Of a DNA stretch of 64,000 nt, positions 21,601 through 33,474 are shown piece by piece. This DNA comes from Larix kaempferi (lineage: Eukaryota; Streptophyta; Pinopsida; Pinales; Pinaceae). Position 1 is the first letter of the stretch; each line of letters starts with the position of its first letter. The stretch covers positions 5,557,501 to 5,621,500 of the forward strand of contig BSBM01000964.1 in assembly GCA_027924585.1 (NCBI GenBank). The letters are read 5' to 3'. Position numbers and translations under genes: made by a program. Below the pieces are notes generated by a model that saw only the letters and a program-made list of their open reading frames with translations, was not told the DNA's origin and did not search any database.

Positions 21601-22027
21601 TGCTAGAGGGGTCTATCTCATTTTTTAACGAGCTTGAAATAGAATAAAACTATGCTCCAAGTGGATTGGCTTCATTTTTATACAAGCTTGAAACCAAAGG
21701 TAAACTATGCTAGGGTGGTTGGTTTCATTTTTTAACGAGCTTAAAACATAACATAAACCGTGCTTGTAGGAAACTATTTCATTTTTTAACGAGCTTGACA
21801 TAGAACGGGAACTATGCTCATGTGAAATGGTTTCATTTCTATGCAAGCTTGAAATCAAAGAGAAAATTTGCTTGAAGGTTGGTTTCATTTTTTAACGAGC
21901 TTGAAACAGAACATAAACTGTGCTCGTACCCCATCCTTAGGGGGGAAGAAACCACTAAAACATGTGGAACATTTAGGGAAGTTAGATGACTAGGAGTCAT
22001 ATGATGAGTGGGTGTCACGTAGGAAAG
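18642..22027 (-). other. Element B 3' non-coding region
   Basis: 3.4 kb between the protease remnant and the 3' LTR, where RT, RNase H and integrase would be expected. I could recognise none of them on either strand. Next to the LTR the minus strand reads TTTGGTGGGCATTT, a plausible PPT region. The distal half is occupied by the repeat array at 19750-21930. Confidence 0.6.
19750..21930 (-). repeat. AACGAGCTTGA-type repeat array in element B
   Basis: At least fifteen dispersed-tandem copies of a phrase like TTTTTTAACGAGCTTGAAA, usually followed 15-25 bp later by AACTATGCTCG. Clear copies are at about 19756, 20554, 20612, 20960, 21013, 21358, 21410, 21459, 21518, 21611, 21728, 21782 and 21886. 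Spacing is irregular (about 50-110 bp in the dense part). Two variants differ by AAAATGGAAT versus CATAGAACGG. The role is unknown. Confidence 0.85.
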
Positions 22028-22350
22028 CTAATAAATAGTCACAATATTCCCATGACGGGGAAAATACATCACTCGAAAGAGTGTGGACACGATGGCTTTC
22101 ATAGCATAGACATAATCACGTCCAAGGAGCATATTGAAATCTAAAGGACCTTGGACAACCATGACATCAACATAAACATTTTTACCTCTCAATGTGATAA
22201 GCAATTGTGGGAGAATCCCTAAAGATCTAGTAGGCCTTCTATTAAAAGCCAAAATCTTGTCAGTTACTGGCACAAGCTAAGGGGAACCTATAGCTTGCTA
22301 AGCAGTTGAGGATAAAATACTAACAAAAGCTCCCTCATCAATTATCGTAC
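22028..22350 (-). pseudogene. Gypsy aspartic protease (degenerate)
   Basis: The minus-strand reading starts near the active site IIDEGAFVS (about 22343). The catalytic triplet is DEGA, where most retropepsins have D(S/T)GA. Two in-frame stops follow (before QAIGSP and before LVPVTDK). The open part then reads ITLRGKNVYVDVMVV and GPLDFNMLLGRDYVYAM, the conserved C-terminal half with the LLGRD element. The enzyme would process the gag-pol polyprotein. The stops make this copy inactive. Confidence 0.85.
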
Positions 22351-22501
22351 GAAAGATTTCTTTATCAGAAACTCCTATAGATATTTGAAAAGGAATACTC
22401 GAAGGAAGGCAAGATTATGTTAGCTCATTCCAATCAAATGAAATGACCTCAGTACTTGGAGGGGGTCGTGTAGAAATGGACAGGGTTTCCCCTTGCCTAG
22501 G

Positions 22502-23155
22502 TCATTTTGAACTAACTAGGAAAACATCAGCGGTTTCCAATTCACTCTCACTTGGAAGATAAGAATGAGACGAAGATTGTGTCATGGTGACTACTTTAGT
22601 CTGGACTTTCTCCAATGAAAGAGAGGGATCAAGTGGAGATGACATCGACTCGATCACTTCACTCTCGGAAGGATGAGTGGGATCAATTATAGTTGAAACT
22701 GAATTGATCACTTGGTCAACCAATGGGGGATCGAGGGACAACTTACTATCGCTTGTTGGAAGCACCTGTTGAGAGCTAGTAATATCTTCCAACCACCATG
22801 AAGCTTCATCCATGCTTGGACAAAGGTAAGTATGATGCAAGCCCTTGCATATCCAGCAAGGGTCTGCAGCTCTACCCTTCCGACCCATCACCAATGGGTC
22901 ACTGGTCGAGGGAGTATCATCAACATGATGGTCATAGGTTGACGATACAAGCTGTTTGGGGTTACTAGACCACACTTCTGACACACGGAAAAGATTGGGA
23001 CAATTCTTGAGAAGGTGATCACCCTTGCAAAGTTTGCAAGGGAACTTTGGCTTACGAGGTGTTCTCATAGAATGAGTACCATCAGAGGCAGATGGTTGAT
23101 GCGTCGTCTCTTTCTTAACCTTCTTCTTCTTAATATTCCCTTTATTCTTCTTCAT
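22502..23155 (-). pseudogene. Gypsy gag region with two CCHC-like knuckles
   Basis: A 217-codon frame. A Lys-rich start (KKKKVKK) is followed by two zinc-knuckle-like motifs, CKLCKGDHLLKNC (residues 40-52) and CWICKGLHHTYLC (100-112). Both have CX2CX3HX4C spacing, one residue shorter than the usual CX2CX4HX4C. A long Ser/Asp/Pro-rich linker leads toward the protease. The upstream frame ends TGA overlapping this ATG (ATGA), so the two pieces are probably one protein split by an indel. Confidence 0.8.
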
Positions 23156-23463
23156 GCCTTCTTACTAACATCAGAGTTTTCAGTAGGAGAAGAGGAAGAG
23201 ATGGAAGCCGATTCAACTTTTGACGGAGAAGGAGAAGGGTCATCATGAGAATGATGCTCATGTGGTGAAGGACCTAGGTCTGACACGATTGGTGCACTTG
23301 GAATAACTAGATTGGAGAATAACCATACCAGTAATCCTATCGTCAATCCAGGAAGACTCAACGTAGCCATAAAGGGAGGACCAACAGTTCCACAAGGGGG
23401 AATAACAAATGGCATACCTTGGAAAGGGGTACCTTGGTTGATAGTCCCAGAAGAATCTTCCAT
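23152..23463 (-). pseudogene. Gag N-terminal piece of element B
   Basis: A 103-codon frame with a Gly/Pro-rich start, a hydrophobic stretch (LTIGLLVWLF) and a Ser/His/Pro-rich tail. It runs to a TGA that overlaps the ATG of the knuckle-containing frame. The core gag fold is not recognisable. I place it as the gag N-terminus from position and continuity only. Confidence 0.5.
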
Positions 23464-25638
23464 ATCTAAACTTCCTAAGAGTCTCTAAAGGACCACACAA
23501 GACAAACACTACTAAAGTCTAAAAGCAGCAAGCAAACTGTGTGAATAGGAGTGGATTCAAAGTCTGGAACCTCACGGGACTATCAAGGCATCGAAAACCA
23601 CTATATACTGCAGGGTCTAACAATATGATGCAACAAGGAGGATTGTGACTGTACCCTTTCCTGCATACCCAATTACTTGGAAAGTACATACATGCTAATC
23701 TCCCCGAGTGCTGTTCTCGGTGTATTGCTTTGCCAAGACATACAAATGGTTAACTTAGTTGGTTTCAGGAATCCTAATGGTGTCTCCCGATATACACAAG
23801 GTATGTGGGAGCTCAAATCTGTAGTGGTGATGTCTAATGCATGGCCATTGGCATGAGACCTTCTGATAAACGTGTTGAGTACATGATACACCCTTCGATA
23901 TACACCAAGTATGGATTATGGTACTTGGTGGGTACGTGAAGGAGCTTGATATACTGATGTACATGGAATACTACGATACCCCCGGACTATAGTGCTGGAA
24001 AGTAATGACAGCTGCCACACTTAACGACACCGGAACATGTCTCTAACTTACACATAAGTTGCTAAATGATTTTAACCTAGGCTAGCATTAATTTTATCTT
24101 GTATGGTTAGGTGGATGCATGAGGTGAGTACATAAATGTAAACATAATGCAATCCTCAACTACATGATACTGCACATTTTCCTTTCCTTTTCAATGAAAG
24201 CTACTTAAGGTAAGGAGAGATCTTTTTTTTTTCAAACCAAAAGTACTTAAGTAGTAGAGAAAAGAAGAATTCCTTCCTAGAGTGCAATAATTCTAACTTT
24301 CTGCAATAATCAACCAAAAAGCATAAAGAAAATGAAAGATGCAGCTAATCTTAACAATGTATAAGACAAGATAATGAAGCACTTTCAATTTTCAAATGCA
24401 TGTACCAAAAATCGAATTTGATCACTAAATGCTTTTCATATTTATATACAGGAAGTGAGAGGATATCTACAACACTCTAATCTTTCAGAAATTTCCAAAG
24501 AAAAATGGCAAGCACCCAAACAACTCAAAGGCACTCAAAAGAGGCTCAAAATCTACCAAATGCATTAATTATAACTCATTTCCTATCTTTTTACACTTGA
24601 CAAAGACAGATCTAAGCTACAAAAAGAAGGATTCCACAAACATTTCCAATCAAATGTAAGACAAAGGAAAGCATTTAACAATCTTACCTAACTCAAATGC
24701 ATACAAATCTGAAATGAATCTTTCTTCTTCTTATGAGCATGAGACCAAGAATTTCAAATGATCAAATTAAAGCAAGAAGAATACTTATGTTTTTGAAATT
24801 CATAAATATAGCGAAAGAGTGACAAAATCAAGCTTCTCTTTGAACTAAAGTGGAGACAAAGAATCAATCTTCCCCAAAAATGATTGAATAGCTTAGCATG
24901 TAAGGGAAACAAGATGCATAACCCAAGAAAGAGAGGCTCAAAAAGACATGGATATCCCACACTCTTCAAGTCTTTAAAACAAGCCAATCATGCCAAACCA
25001 AAAAATGATCTCAAAACCTTGAGATGGGTCAAAACGATTGAAAGGGCCAAACATGAATCCAAATCTCAAAAGACCCAAAAACCAATACAAACAAGCCAAA
25101 CAAAACACATAAATCAAATATGGGATCTCTGGCTAGATATTGCAGCACAGAGGGAGTTCATACAACAAACCAAAGTTCAAACTATCAGATGAGGGAAGGG
25201 ATGCCAGTATGCAAACTTTTGGTAGATCGGTGCACTCTGTCTTTGCCGACAGTGCGACGTCGCAGTTTACCTGCATGAGAGATGCGATGATGTCATAGTC
25301 TACCAATACGCAGGATGCAACGAGCAGGCAACAGTCAAAGAAAAAAGATTCAGAAAAACACAGTGTCGCTCTGTTTTCATTTCCCAGGTGCGATAGACGT
25401 GTTCTAGATTCGAAGATGAATCAGATCTCTCAAAAATGAACTACCAACAGGTTTGAAACTGAGTTGTACAAACTCAAAGGAAGAAGATCAGGATCTTCAA
25501 CGTGAAGATCTGACAATGGAAACAATCCTAAGAAGGAAAATGGAAAAAATGATAACAAGGCTTATGACAAGTAATCAACTGAAAATGACTTAGATTAATG
25601 ATCACTAAACAAGAATACTCCCTAGTATGGTTGCAAGA
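23464..25638 (-). other. Element B 5' leader
   Basis: 2.2 kb between the 5' LTR and the gag frame, without a convincing reading frame. It is A-rich on the plus strand at 24200-25200. The bases after the LTR on the minus strand (AATCTTGCAACCATAC) do not match the initiator-Met PBS, so the primer is unclear. Confidence 0.5.
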
Positions 25639-26529
25639 TTTGTTAATGGACAATCCACTCGACTAGAGGCAAGCTGGATCTCCCTAGCTCAATGCAAGTC
25701 TAGAACAAATAAAATAGACTACAAATGTGTTTCCTAGATCTACTTCAGGATCAAGTACTAGATGTCTTACCTCTTTGATTTTCTATCCTTTCTCCCATTA
25801 TGTTGCTCCACATCCCACGGTCGTCAGATCCAAGCTGCAAGACCTGTCAAGACACAGAAAAGAGAAACAAGTAAAGAGCATCTATACAATAAGAGATCTA
25901 TGTAAACAGTTAAGCAAGTAAACAACACAACATCATCATACATAAGAGACAATATTGGTGGAAAGCATTTGTATTACTGCAAATAGAGGAGTACATGATA
26001 GAGATATAGAACTACAACCAATGACTTAACATAGCAACCCTTCTCCACACAAGCCAATTATCAAGCCCTTCCAAGGAAGCATGAGAGTCTCCAAGAGGTG
26101 AGTGAATGTGTTCAAGAGAGATTTCACCAGCATGTAGATACCATAGTCTTCCTCCCTTTGGCATGGGAGTGAGCCTCACATATATAGAACTAAGTGGATG
26201 AGGTTATGGATAGGATAGGATGAGAGATAGGCAATCTTCCCAATAGGTTAGGGGTCGAGTACCAGCTCTCCAAGAGATCAGGGATAAGCCCCCACATAGG
26301 CAAGTTTGGAGAAGAATCTTGAAATGGCTATTTTTGCCCATTAACAGACCTCGTCGCACCTTGCTAAAGAGAAACCTGTGACGTTGCATGTTGCTAGTGT
26401 ACAACCTGTGACAACCTCTCAAAAGGTTGTGCAAACTGAGCACCAATCCTCCCAAATGATCAATCAATCCAAGTGACTTAAGGGATGTATACACTAAATC
26501 AGGATGATGGGTAGATTTTAGGTGTAACA
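25639..26529 (-). repeat. Element B 5' LTR
   Basis: 891 bp, plus-strand TGTTAATGGACAATCC to GGTGTAACA, followed by TSD AGAGA. Confidence 0.88.
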
Positions 26530-26534
26530 AGAGA

Positions 26535-27795
26535 GCTCTTTGAGTTTTTTTTGGCATCGAGGACGGAAACCATTGGATTCGATGGTGAAATATCCATCGT
26601 ATCCAATCTGTGTAGTAGATCATTCAGATCTCTAAGTTGTGCTTCATTATCATCACTTATTTTCCAGTATTCATCTCAGATCTGCAATATTCGGGGGTTT
26701 TTAGTGTCAAATATGAGAGGGCTCATTTGTGAAGATGTTGATTCATATTTGTGGAAGTGTCTCTTTTGATGAGTAGGAAAGGTTGGTTTTGTTCCCTGAG
26801 GGTTCAATTGTAACACTTTTTTCATCAGAGTGGAGGGCACACACATACAGGAAGTATCATTCTCATCGACCAAAAAATATGATGAGAAAGAATGGTGCAT
26901 TTCTTCTCACTATTCAATTCAAGGAGAGGATGATACTGTTGCTTATCTATGAGGTCAAATTCTCATAACAACTGCTACTACAAGAAATCCATTGGTGCTA
27001 GTTGTCTCTATAGTCACTACATGGTATCCATTGAGTCGATTTATCCATTTGGTTGCTACAGGAAATTCCCTTGGGTTGAGACTTCATCTTTACTACTACA
27101 AGGATCTTATTGGCGACGATTTATACTTCTGCTACAACTACATAAATACAGTCTTAGAAGGGAGCGATACAGTCGATAGAAAATAAGTTACTAAGGCTAA
27201 TACTGTTATTAGATGTGATTGCGTAATGATTATCGAGGTTGTGTGGGAGATAGTCATATAAAGTAGGCACTTTGTCTCATTTCCAACATTTGTAGATGCT
27301 TCCAGGAAGCCAAATAATGGGGTTTACCTCATGGTGTATCTTTGCAAATGGGTGGTTGTGTGTAAACATAAATATCAGGTCAAAAGGTTAGCTAATATCA
27401 TACCTCATCCTCATTGTATTTCATTGTTGTTCATTAAAGGTGTGTTTATAGTGCTTCCCATAATTTTTTGTTATCCATTTGTATGAAATTTACTTGGTGT
27501 TGATGTTAGAATTTATATCAAAGAGAACCAGTAATATCTAAAACTACTAAACAATTTCTCCATTGAGTTAAGCACATCCATAATAAATCACATTGGTTAA
27601 AGAATACTAGATTGCTACTACAAAAGTAAACTTGCAAGTGTTTGATGAAATACTTCAACTAGCAGTACACATTAAGTCAGAATTACCCACAATACATTAT
27701 AGCCAATCGCCAAATCAAATGTTTGACAAAAAGTACATAACCAAATTAATAGGAAGTTGGACAACTTTAGACTAGTTTTGGTTGGGGATCTTACA
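26535..27795 (+). repeat. G1 5' LTR, piece 3
   Basis: Aligns with 31983-33239 (GATGGTGAAATATCCATC, TGGTGCTAGTTGTCTCTA-like). It ends TTACA directly before the PBS. Confidence 0.88.
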
Positions 27796-27808
27796 GTGGT
27801 ATCTGAGC
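27796..27808 (+). other. G1 primer-binding site
   Basis: GTGGTATCTGAGC directly after the 5' LTR. It matches TGGTATCAGAGC with one change. Confidence 0.8.
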
Positions 27809-30800
27809 ATGATCCTCACCTGTTGGTGGCACATGGCATATTGATTTATGTGCATGACGCTAAATTATGTTAAATAAATGGGTGCATGTCATATCCAGTA
27901 CAGTGCATGTCCATATGTATGGATTTAAAAGAAGGGAGACAATTCCGGTGACAGGTAGAGCATGAACTGTTAGTAGCTAATTCAAGGATTCATAGGGGAC
28001 ATGGGCAATTTGTTGGTAGGTATTTTTCTTAGGATCCAATAGAGGTTGGGATATTCGATGGGACAGCTTGTAGTCATGAGTGCTAGCCCCCATCTCAATA
28101 AAATTTTAGGGAGAATGTTTTTGGAAGAGTTCAAATCAGAAAATGTCGATGAGATTTTTAAGGGAATTCAAAATACAAAGCCAAAGAAAAAGCATTGGGA
28201 TCAAGGGAAGTAGAAAATGGAGTCCAAAAAACAAGAATGAATTTTATTGCAATCACAAGTTTCAAGATCTTCTAAAAAGATAAAGAACCAAATTAGAAGA
28301 GAGCATAATTCATTTCACATGTCAAGTAGCTTGGACGCTTGATCACATATGTGGAATTAATAAGGAAAAAGGTTTATTGCAGCCAATTGGTGTTAAGAAC
28401 AAAGAGGCACCTGAGACTATGAATTTTGAAGAAGAGATAGCGATAGCAAATGATTTAAATCAAGAAATTGAATAAATTCTTGAAGGATTTGTGGTTGGAA
28501 ATGCTACACATGAGGATGTAACTTTTAGCTAGGAGGAAGAAGTTTAGGAAAAATTATACTCTTGACTTTTAGTTAGACACATCTACTAGATCAACATTTG
28601 ATATAGAGAATAAAACAATGAAGGAAGAATTTCATGGGGAACTTGAAGAAACTATACAAATACATGATGATGATAGTACATCTGATGCAGTTTTATGATT
28701 GACCAATGTTGAGGATTAATCCTCTCACCTTAGTAGTGGTAATTGTGAGGCTTTGGGTGTGTTGGTACCTAGACATAATGAGGATAAGATGTTAGGTGAT
28801 TTTACTTTGGATGTTGAGCTGAATTTTAGTGATTTGCATGTGTATGATCCTGAAGAGAAAGTGGAGAATCTCACCTTTGAGCCTATGGTTACCAGAGATT
28901 ATTTGAATAGCTCTCAAATGGCTCTTCAAGAATACAATTTGCATGTGGACAAGTTATGTGGTGCAATAGAGTTGTTATGATCTTCATCATCTACAATAGG
29001 AGTCTGGACATTTATGACAAGCGAGATACATGAGGAGGATAGTAGTATTTGTGATGCAACAGAGTAGCCTCATTTAGATTTATAGGCATGAGAGGAAAGG
29101 GATGACTCAGAGATGGTTGAATCTATACATGTTGGGAAGTATGGAGGTTATGAGACACCTCTTATGGAGGGTCCGTTAATGAATTTGGTAGTAGTTGTAG
29201 ATGTTTCAATTGGACACATAATCTAGAGACCAACCGATAGTGACATGGATGCATCCATTTTTTTTCATGATGGGAATCTTACAGATGTGGGGGATGCTAC
29301 TTCAAATGACACTAGTAGAGTTAGTGCATAGGAGGATACTGCAGTACACATAGGATACATGCGGGAGAGAGAGAAAACTTTAGAGTTGGATTGTTGGACA
29401 AGCTATCAACATGATGAGGACAAGGAGCATGCTTGAGAGGATCTTACAGATGATAACCATGTTGTTATATGATGGGATGTATGCCCACAACAAGAAGCGA
29501 CTCAAGAAACGTGAATTTTTCTCATGAGGATTATTGCTTAATAAAAGTCCCACCTTTTGGTGGAATATTCCAAGGATTGCTTTCCCTATGAATTTATGGT
29601 CAAGGATAACTAGTATAGGGTAGTGGGTGACATCATCTACTATAGAAATACCATATTCGTCATAGATTAGAGTCTATGCTTATGGCCGATATCTTGAGGA
29701 CTACACATGAGACACCTATACATGGACAGCTTAGGATCTATGAGTAGATCAGAGAGAGATTCACTTGGAAGGATATCGAGTATGATGTGACAAGATATAG
29801 GAGTGAGTGTCAGACTTGTGAGCTATATGAGTCAGAGTATGATTATTCAGCAGGTTTATGGCACCTAGTCCTCGTATCAAGAAAGAGTAGGGAGGATGTG
29901 TCAGCACCTTTCAACATAGGTTCATTGGAGCTGTATGGTAGGGTTGAAAATTCAAGAATGATATCAGTTTGTGTTAGCAATTTTTCAATTAGTTCATATA
30001 GTTTGATCAAGGATAGTGAGCTTGACCATGACAGCACAACCATCGATGCATTATGGAAGAATATGCATAGTTCAATAGGAACCAAGATGATTAGTATAGT
30101 ATGGTCATAGTCAGAGGATATAGATCCTAGTGCACTTCTAGAGTGGATGAGAGTTCCAGGGACTCTCATGATTGATCCCATTTAATTTTTGGAGTATTTG
30201 AGAGCAGATGATGGGGGATCTGCTTGGTTGCAATATGGGTTTCCTTTACCAAGGATCATTTACATTGGTGAGACTATTCCTTGTGATAGTGCTTATGCAC
30301 AATGTCCTTTCCAAGGGTTGGATTCGAGAGAGATTAAGAGTTGGTGTACTATTGAGTGGGCTATTATTTGGAAGAAGTTCCTAGACATGGGTATAGTAGA
30401 GCAAGAGCCCTTTGACATTTGGGATGAAATATTCCCAAGTTGGAAGTGGGATCTGGGTGGGGATTTTAATCATACATCAGAGCTTGTGAAATTGATGGAG
30501 CACAACACACCATGGGGAGAGAGGAACCCATTGATATGACTCAGGGTTAGGCATTGTATGGTGATAATTATCTTTTATTGGTGTGTGTGGTACTGAAGCA
30601 TAAGACGATTAGATGTGTCTTCTTCATATTCAAATGGGATCTTTTTATTTGTGTAAGAATACAAGTGTGTATGACAGTTGATTTATTGTACAAGCATATA
30701 TGGCAGATGGTTGTTATGAGCATAGATGACAATTGGGGATTCCATGGGCAGATGTTTCAAATAGAGTATGAGAAGCATATATGTGTGATCAAAGTGGAGC

Positions 30801-31414
30801 ATCATCAACATGGTGGATTCCTTCAGATGGAAGAAAAGGAACTCAACACTACATGAGTCAATAGTTTGGTGATTTCTGTAAGAGGGAGAGCTAGCTATCG
30901 CTTTCAATATCCTCTCCATATGGAGTAGTGCATTTCCTAGGTGGGATACCTTATGAGGGATGGATACAATGTTTTCTTGCTTTATTTCATGGGATTCTTC
31001 ATGAGGCTCCTTGTGTTGATACTATGTAGGGTAGCAGTGGATGTAGTAGGTACACCATTGTTCTTAGATTGATTTGGGACCCTAGGATTATTGTGATTGT
31101 AGTTCAATGATTGTTAGAGGTAAGAGGATTAGTATATAATTTTAGGCACAAGGGATTGAGATCTTAGTAGAGAGATTCTCTAAGGAGTTGGTTGGGTTTA
31201 CACCATGGTTTATTACTATACTTACATGAGGCTTTTAGGAGGTCTCTTTTGATGATACCTTGCATGGCAGTACTTTGAGCAGAGGGTGTTATAGATATCA
31301 AAGGTTGATTTGGGAACCTAGGATCAATTTTGGACTCAGCTGGTTTAGTTGGATTGATTGTGGGGGTTGTGTTAGCATTTCTTAAGGACAATCAATATTT
31401 TGTGAGGGAGGACT
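27809..31414 (+). pseudogene. G1 internal region (decayed gypsy)
   Basis: 3.6 kb with frequent stops. Only one domain is recognisable, the integrase zinc domain at 29664-29870. Short open stretches at 28753-28980 (acidic) and 30189-30539 (116 codons, Trp-rich, GIVEQEPFDIWDEIFPSW) have no family I recognise. The region ends in the purine-rich GTGAGGGAGGACT before the 3' LTR. It is shorter than a full gypsy gag-pol, so it is both deleted and mutated. Confidence 0.7.
29664..29870 (+). pseudogene. Gypsy integrase H2C2 zinc domain (remnant)
   Basis: The frame reads LRTTHETPIHGQLRIYE, then a TAG stop, then IRERFTWKDIEYDVTRY and SECQTCELYESEYDYSAG. His and Cys spacing is HX4HX28CX2C, within the range of integrase zinc domains. 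In gypsy elements this domain precedes the catalytic core. Here the recognisable sequence fades after GLWHL and no DDE core follows. Confidence 0.75.
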
Positions 31415-33239
31415 TGTAATGTCCCCAATTTTGGATTCCCTTATTTTGCATTCATAAGTGGTGATACGAGGAGTAAAATGAGGATAACATTGGACTCAGG
31501 TGATTTGGAGTATTTCTATGTGCCTAGGCTATTCCATTCACCATATTTCATCAACAAGGTCATTTATGCATAAGTTTCTCTTAGTCCCATGGCATTCTAA
31601 TGATTTTCGTCATTTTGGGTTATTATTGAGCATACTTTAATTAATTAGATGGAAGATATTATTTGGATCATATTATCGGATCAAATACCTTCATGTAATA
31701 GCTCATTGGAACTATAACAAAAATGTCTAAAGGATGGGATGATACGAAAGGGACTTTTGACAACCGAGAAAGTCTTGCAGGCCAATTAATCACTTTGTAG
31801 CATTAAAAAGTCCAGTTAAAAGGGTTATAAAGTGACTTAGAGAGGAAAATATTAAACAAAATACTATGAAAACATAAATGATTTAATTGAGAGGGAATGG
31901 TGAAACAAGGTTATAAAATGGAAAAAGAGAGTTCATTCTTTGCATTGTTGATTATTATTTTATGAAATTGGATTTAGAGAGCTCTTTGAGATTTATTTGG
32001 AATTAAGGAAGGAAACCCTTGGAAAACATTGGATTTGATGGTGAAATATCCATCCTAGCCAATTAGTGGAGTATATCATTTAGATATCTCACTTCTGCTG
32101 CATTGTCTTAACTTATGTTCCATTATTCATCTAAGATATGCAATATTTGGGGGTTTTCAGTGTCAAATTTGAGAGGGTGCATTTGTGAAGAAGTTGATTC
32201 ATATTTGTGGAACTGTGTCTTTTGCTGAGCATGAAAGGTTGGGCTTGTTACAGGAGGGCACAATTGTAACACTATTTTAATACCGAGTGGAGGGAACACA
32301 AATAGAGGAAGCCTCATTCTCATCCAACAAGAAATCTAAGTATAAACAAGGAAGGATTTCTACTCATTTTCCAAGTCACAGAGAGAAGGATATTGCTACG
32401 TATCCCTGAGCTTGAATTTTCGTAACAATTGCGGCTACAAGAAATCCATTGGCGAGAGTTGTCTCTACAATTTGTACAAGATAGCCATTGAGTTGGGTTA
32501 CCCATTATTTTTTACAAGAAATTCCCTTGGGTCAAGACTTCATCTCTACTACTACAGGGATCTCATTGGGGATGATTTATACTCATGCTACATCTACAAA
32601 AATGCAATCTTAGAAGGGATATAAACAATTGATAGAAAGGAAGTTACTGAGCCTGATACTGATGTTAGATGTGATCACATACTAATTATCGAAGTTGTGT
32701 GGGATATATACTTATAAACTAGGCATTTTATATCATCTCCAATAGTTATAGATGCTTCCAGGATGTCAAACCTTGGATTCTACCTCACTATGTATCTTTG
32801 CAAAAGGGTGGATTTGTGTATACATAAATTTCAGGACAAAAAGTTAGCTAGTATCAAACCTTGTCCTCATTGCATTTCATTATTTTTCATTAAAGGTGTG
32901 TTTATAGTGCTTCTTGTATGTTTGTGTTAGCCATTGGTATGAAATTTACTTACGTTATAATTTATATCAAAGAGAACCACTAATATTTGAAACTACTTAG
33001 CGATTTCTCCATTAAGATAAGCACATCAATAATAAATCAAATTAATAATATTAGATTTGCTCTACTGTAGTAAACTCGTGAGTTTTTTATGAAATACTTC
33101 AACTAGAATTACGCCTTAAGTCTGAATTATCCACAGTAATTTACAACCATTCGCCAAATCAAATATTTGATGAAAAATACATAACCAAATTATAGAGAAG
33201 TTCGACAAATTTAGCTTAGTTTGTGTTGAGGATATTATA
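31415..33239 (+). repeat. G1 3' LTR
   Basis: 1825 bp, uninterrupted, from TGTAATGTCCCCAATTTTGG to GAGGATATTATA. It served as the template for reassembling the split 5' LTR. Confidence 0.88.
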
Positions 33240-33474
33240 GTGGTATCAAAGAATAATTCTCACCAGCTGTGGGAACATGACAGATTGCTTCAGGTGCATG
33301 AGGCTAAATCAGGTTAAATAATCAAGTGCATGTCAAATCTGACATAGTGTATGTTAGTATGTATGGATTTATAAGAAGGGAGATGATTCTATTGATAGGT
33401 AGAGAATGACCTTCAGGAAGCAGAGTATATGATTGATAGGGAACATGGATGATCTATTGGGAAATGGACGTCTG
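33240..33474 (+). mobile_element. Second G1-type PBS and leader fragment
   Basis: GTGGTATCAAAG follows the 3' LTR and aligns with the G1 PBS at 27796. About 230 bp then aligns with 27809-28030 (TGTATGGATTTATAAGAAGG, GGGAACATGG). A normal 3' LTR should be followed by target DNA. This is an LTR-internal-LTR-internal chain, as produced by recombination between related elements or tandem insertion. Confidence 0.75.

Larger units (their letters stand above)
7097..26529 (-). mobile_element. Gypsy-type LTR retrotransposon B (gag-protease only)
   Basis: It spans the nested elements C and D; its own sequence is about 8.8 kb. The flanking TSD AGAGA is perfect (7092-7096, 26530-26534). On the minus strand the 5' LTR is 25639-26529 (891 bp). 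The 3' LTR is 7097-7498 plus 18142-18641 (902 bp). Minus orientation comes from the gag, zinc-knuckle and protease reading frames. The LTRs differ at about 12 of the first 170 bases by eye. No reverse transcriptase, RNase H or integrase was found, so it is non-autonomous. Confidence 0.85.
3402..33239 (+). mobile_element. Ty3/gypsy LTR retrotransposon G1 (outermost, decayed)
   Basis: The 5' LTR is in three pieces (3402-3799, 6930-7096, 26535-27795; 1826 bp in total). The 3' LTR is 31415-33239 (1825 bp). The internal region is 27796-31414. Plus orientation follows from the PBS after the 5' LTR (GTGGTATCTGAGC) and the purine-rich GAGGGAGGACT before the 3' LTR. A degenerate integrase zinc domain confirms gypsy affinity. 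The LTRs differ strongly from each other and the internal region is full of stops, so the insertion is old. No clean TSD is seen, because the right LTR runs into a second PBS and leader instead of target DNA. Confidence 0.85.

Noticed and set aside
28753-28980. Acidic 75-codon frame in the G1 interior as a separate gene
   Set aside because: It lies inside a decayed element between many stops. Treated as part of the G1 internal remnant.
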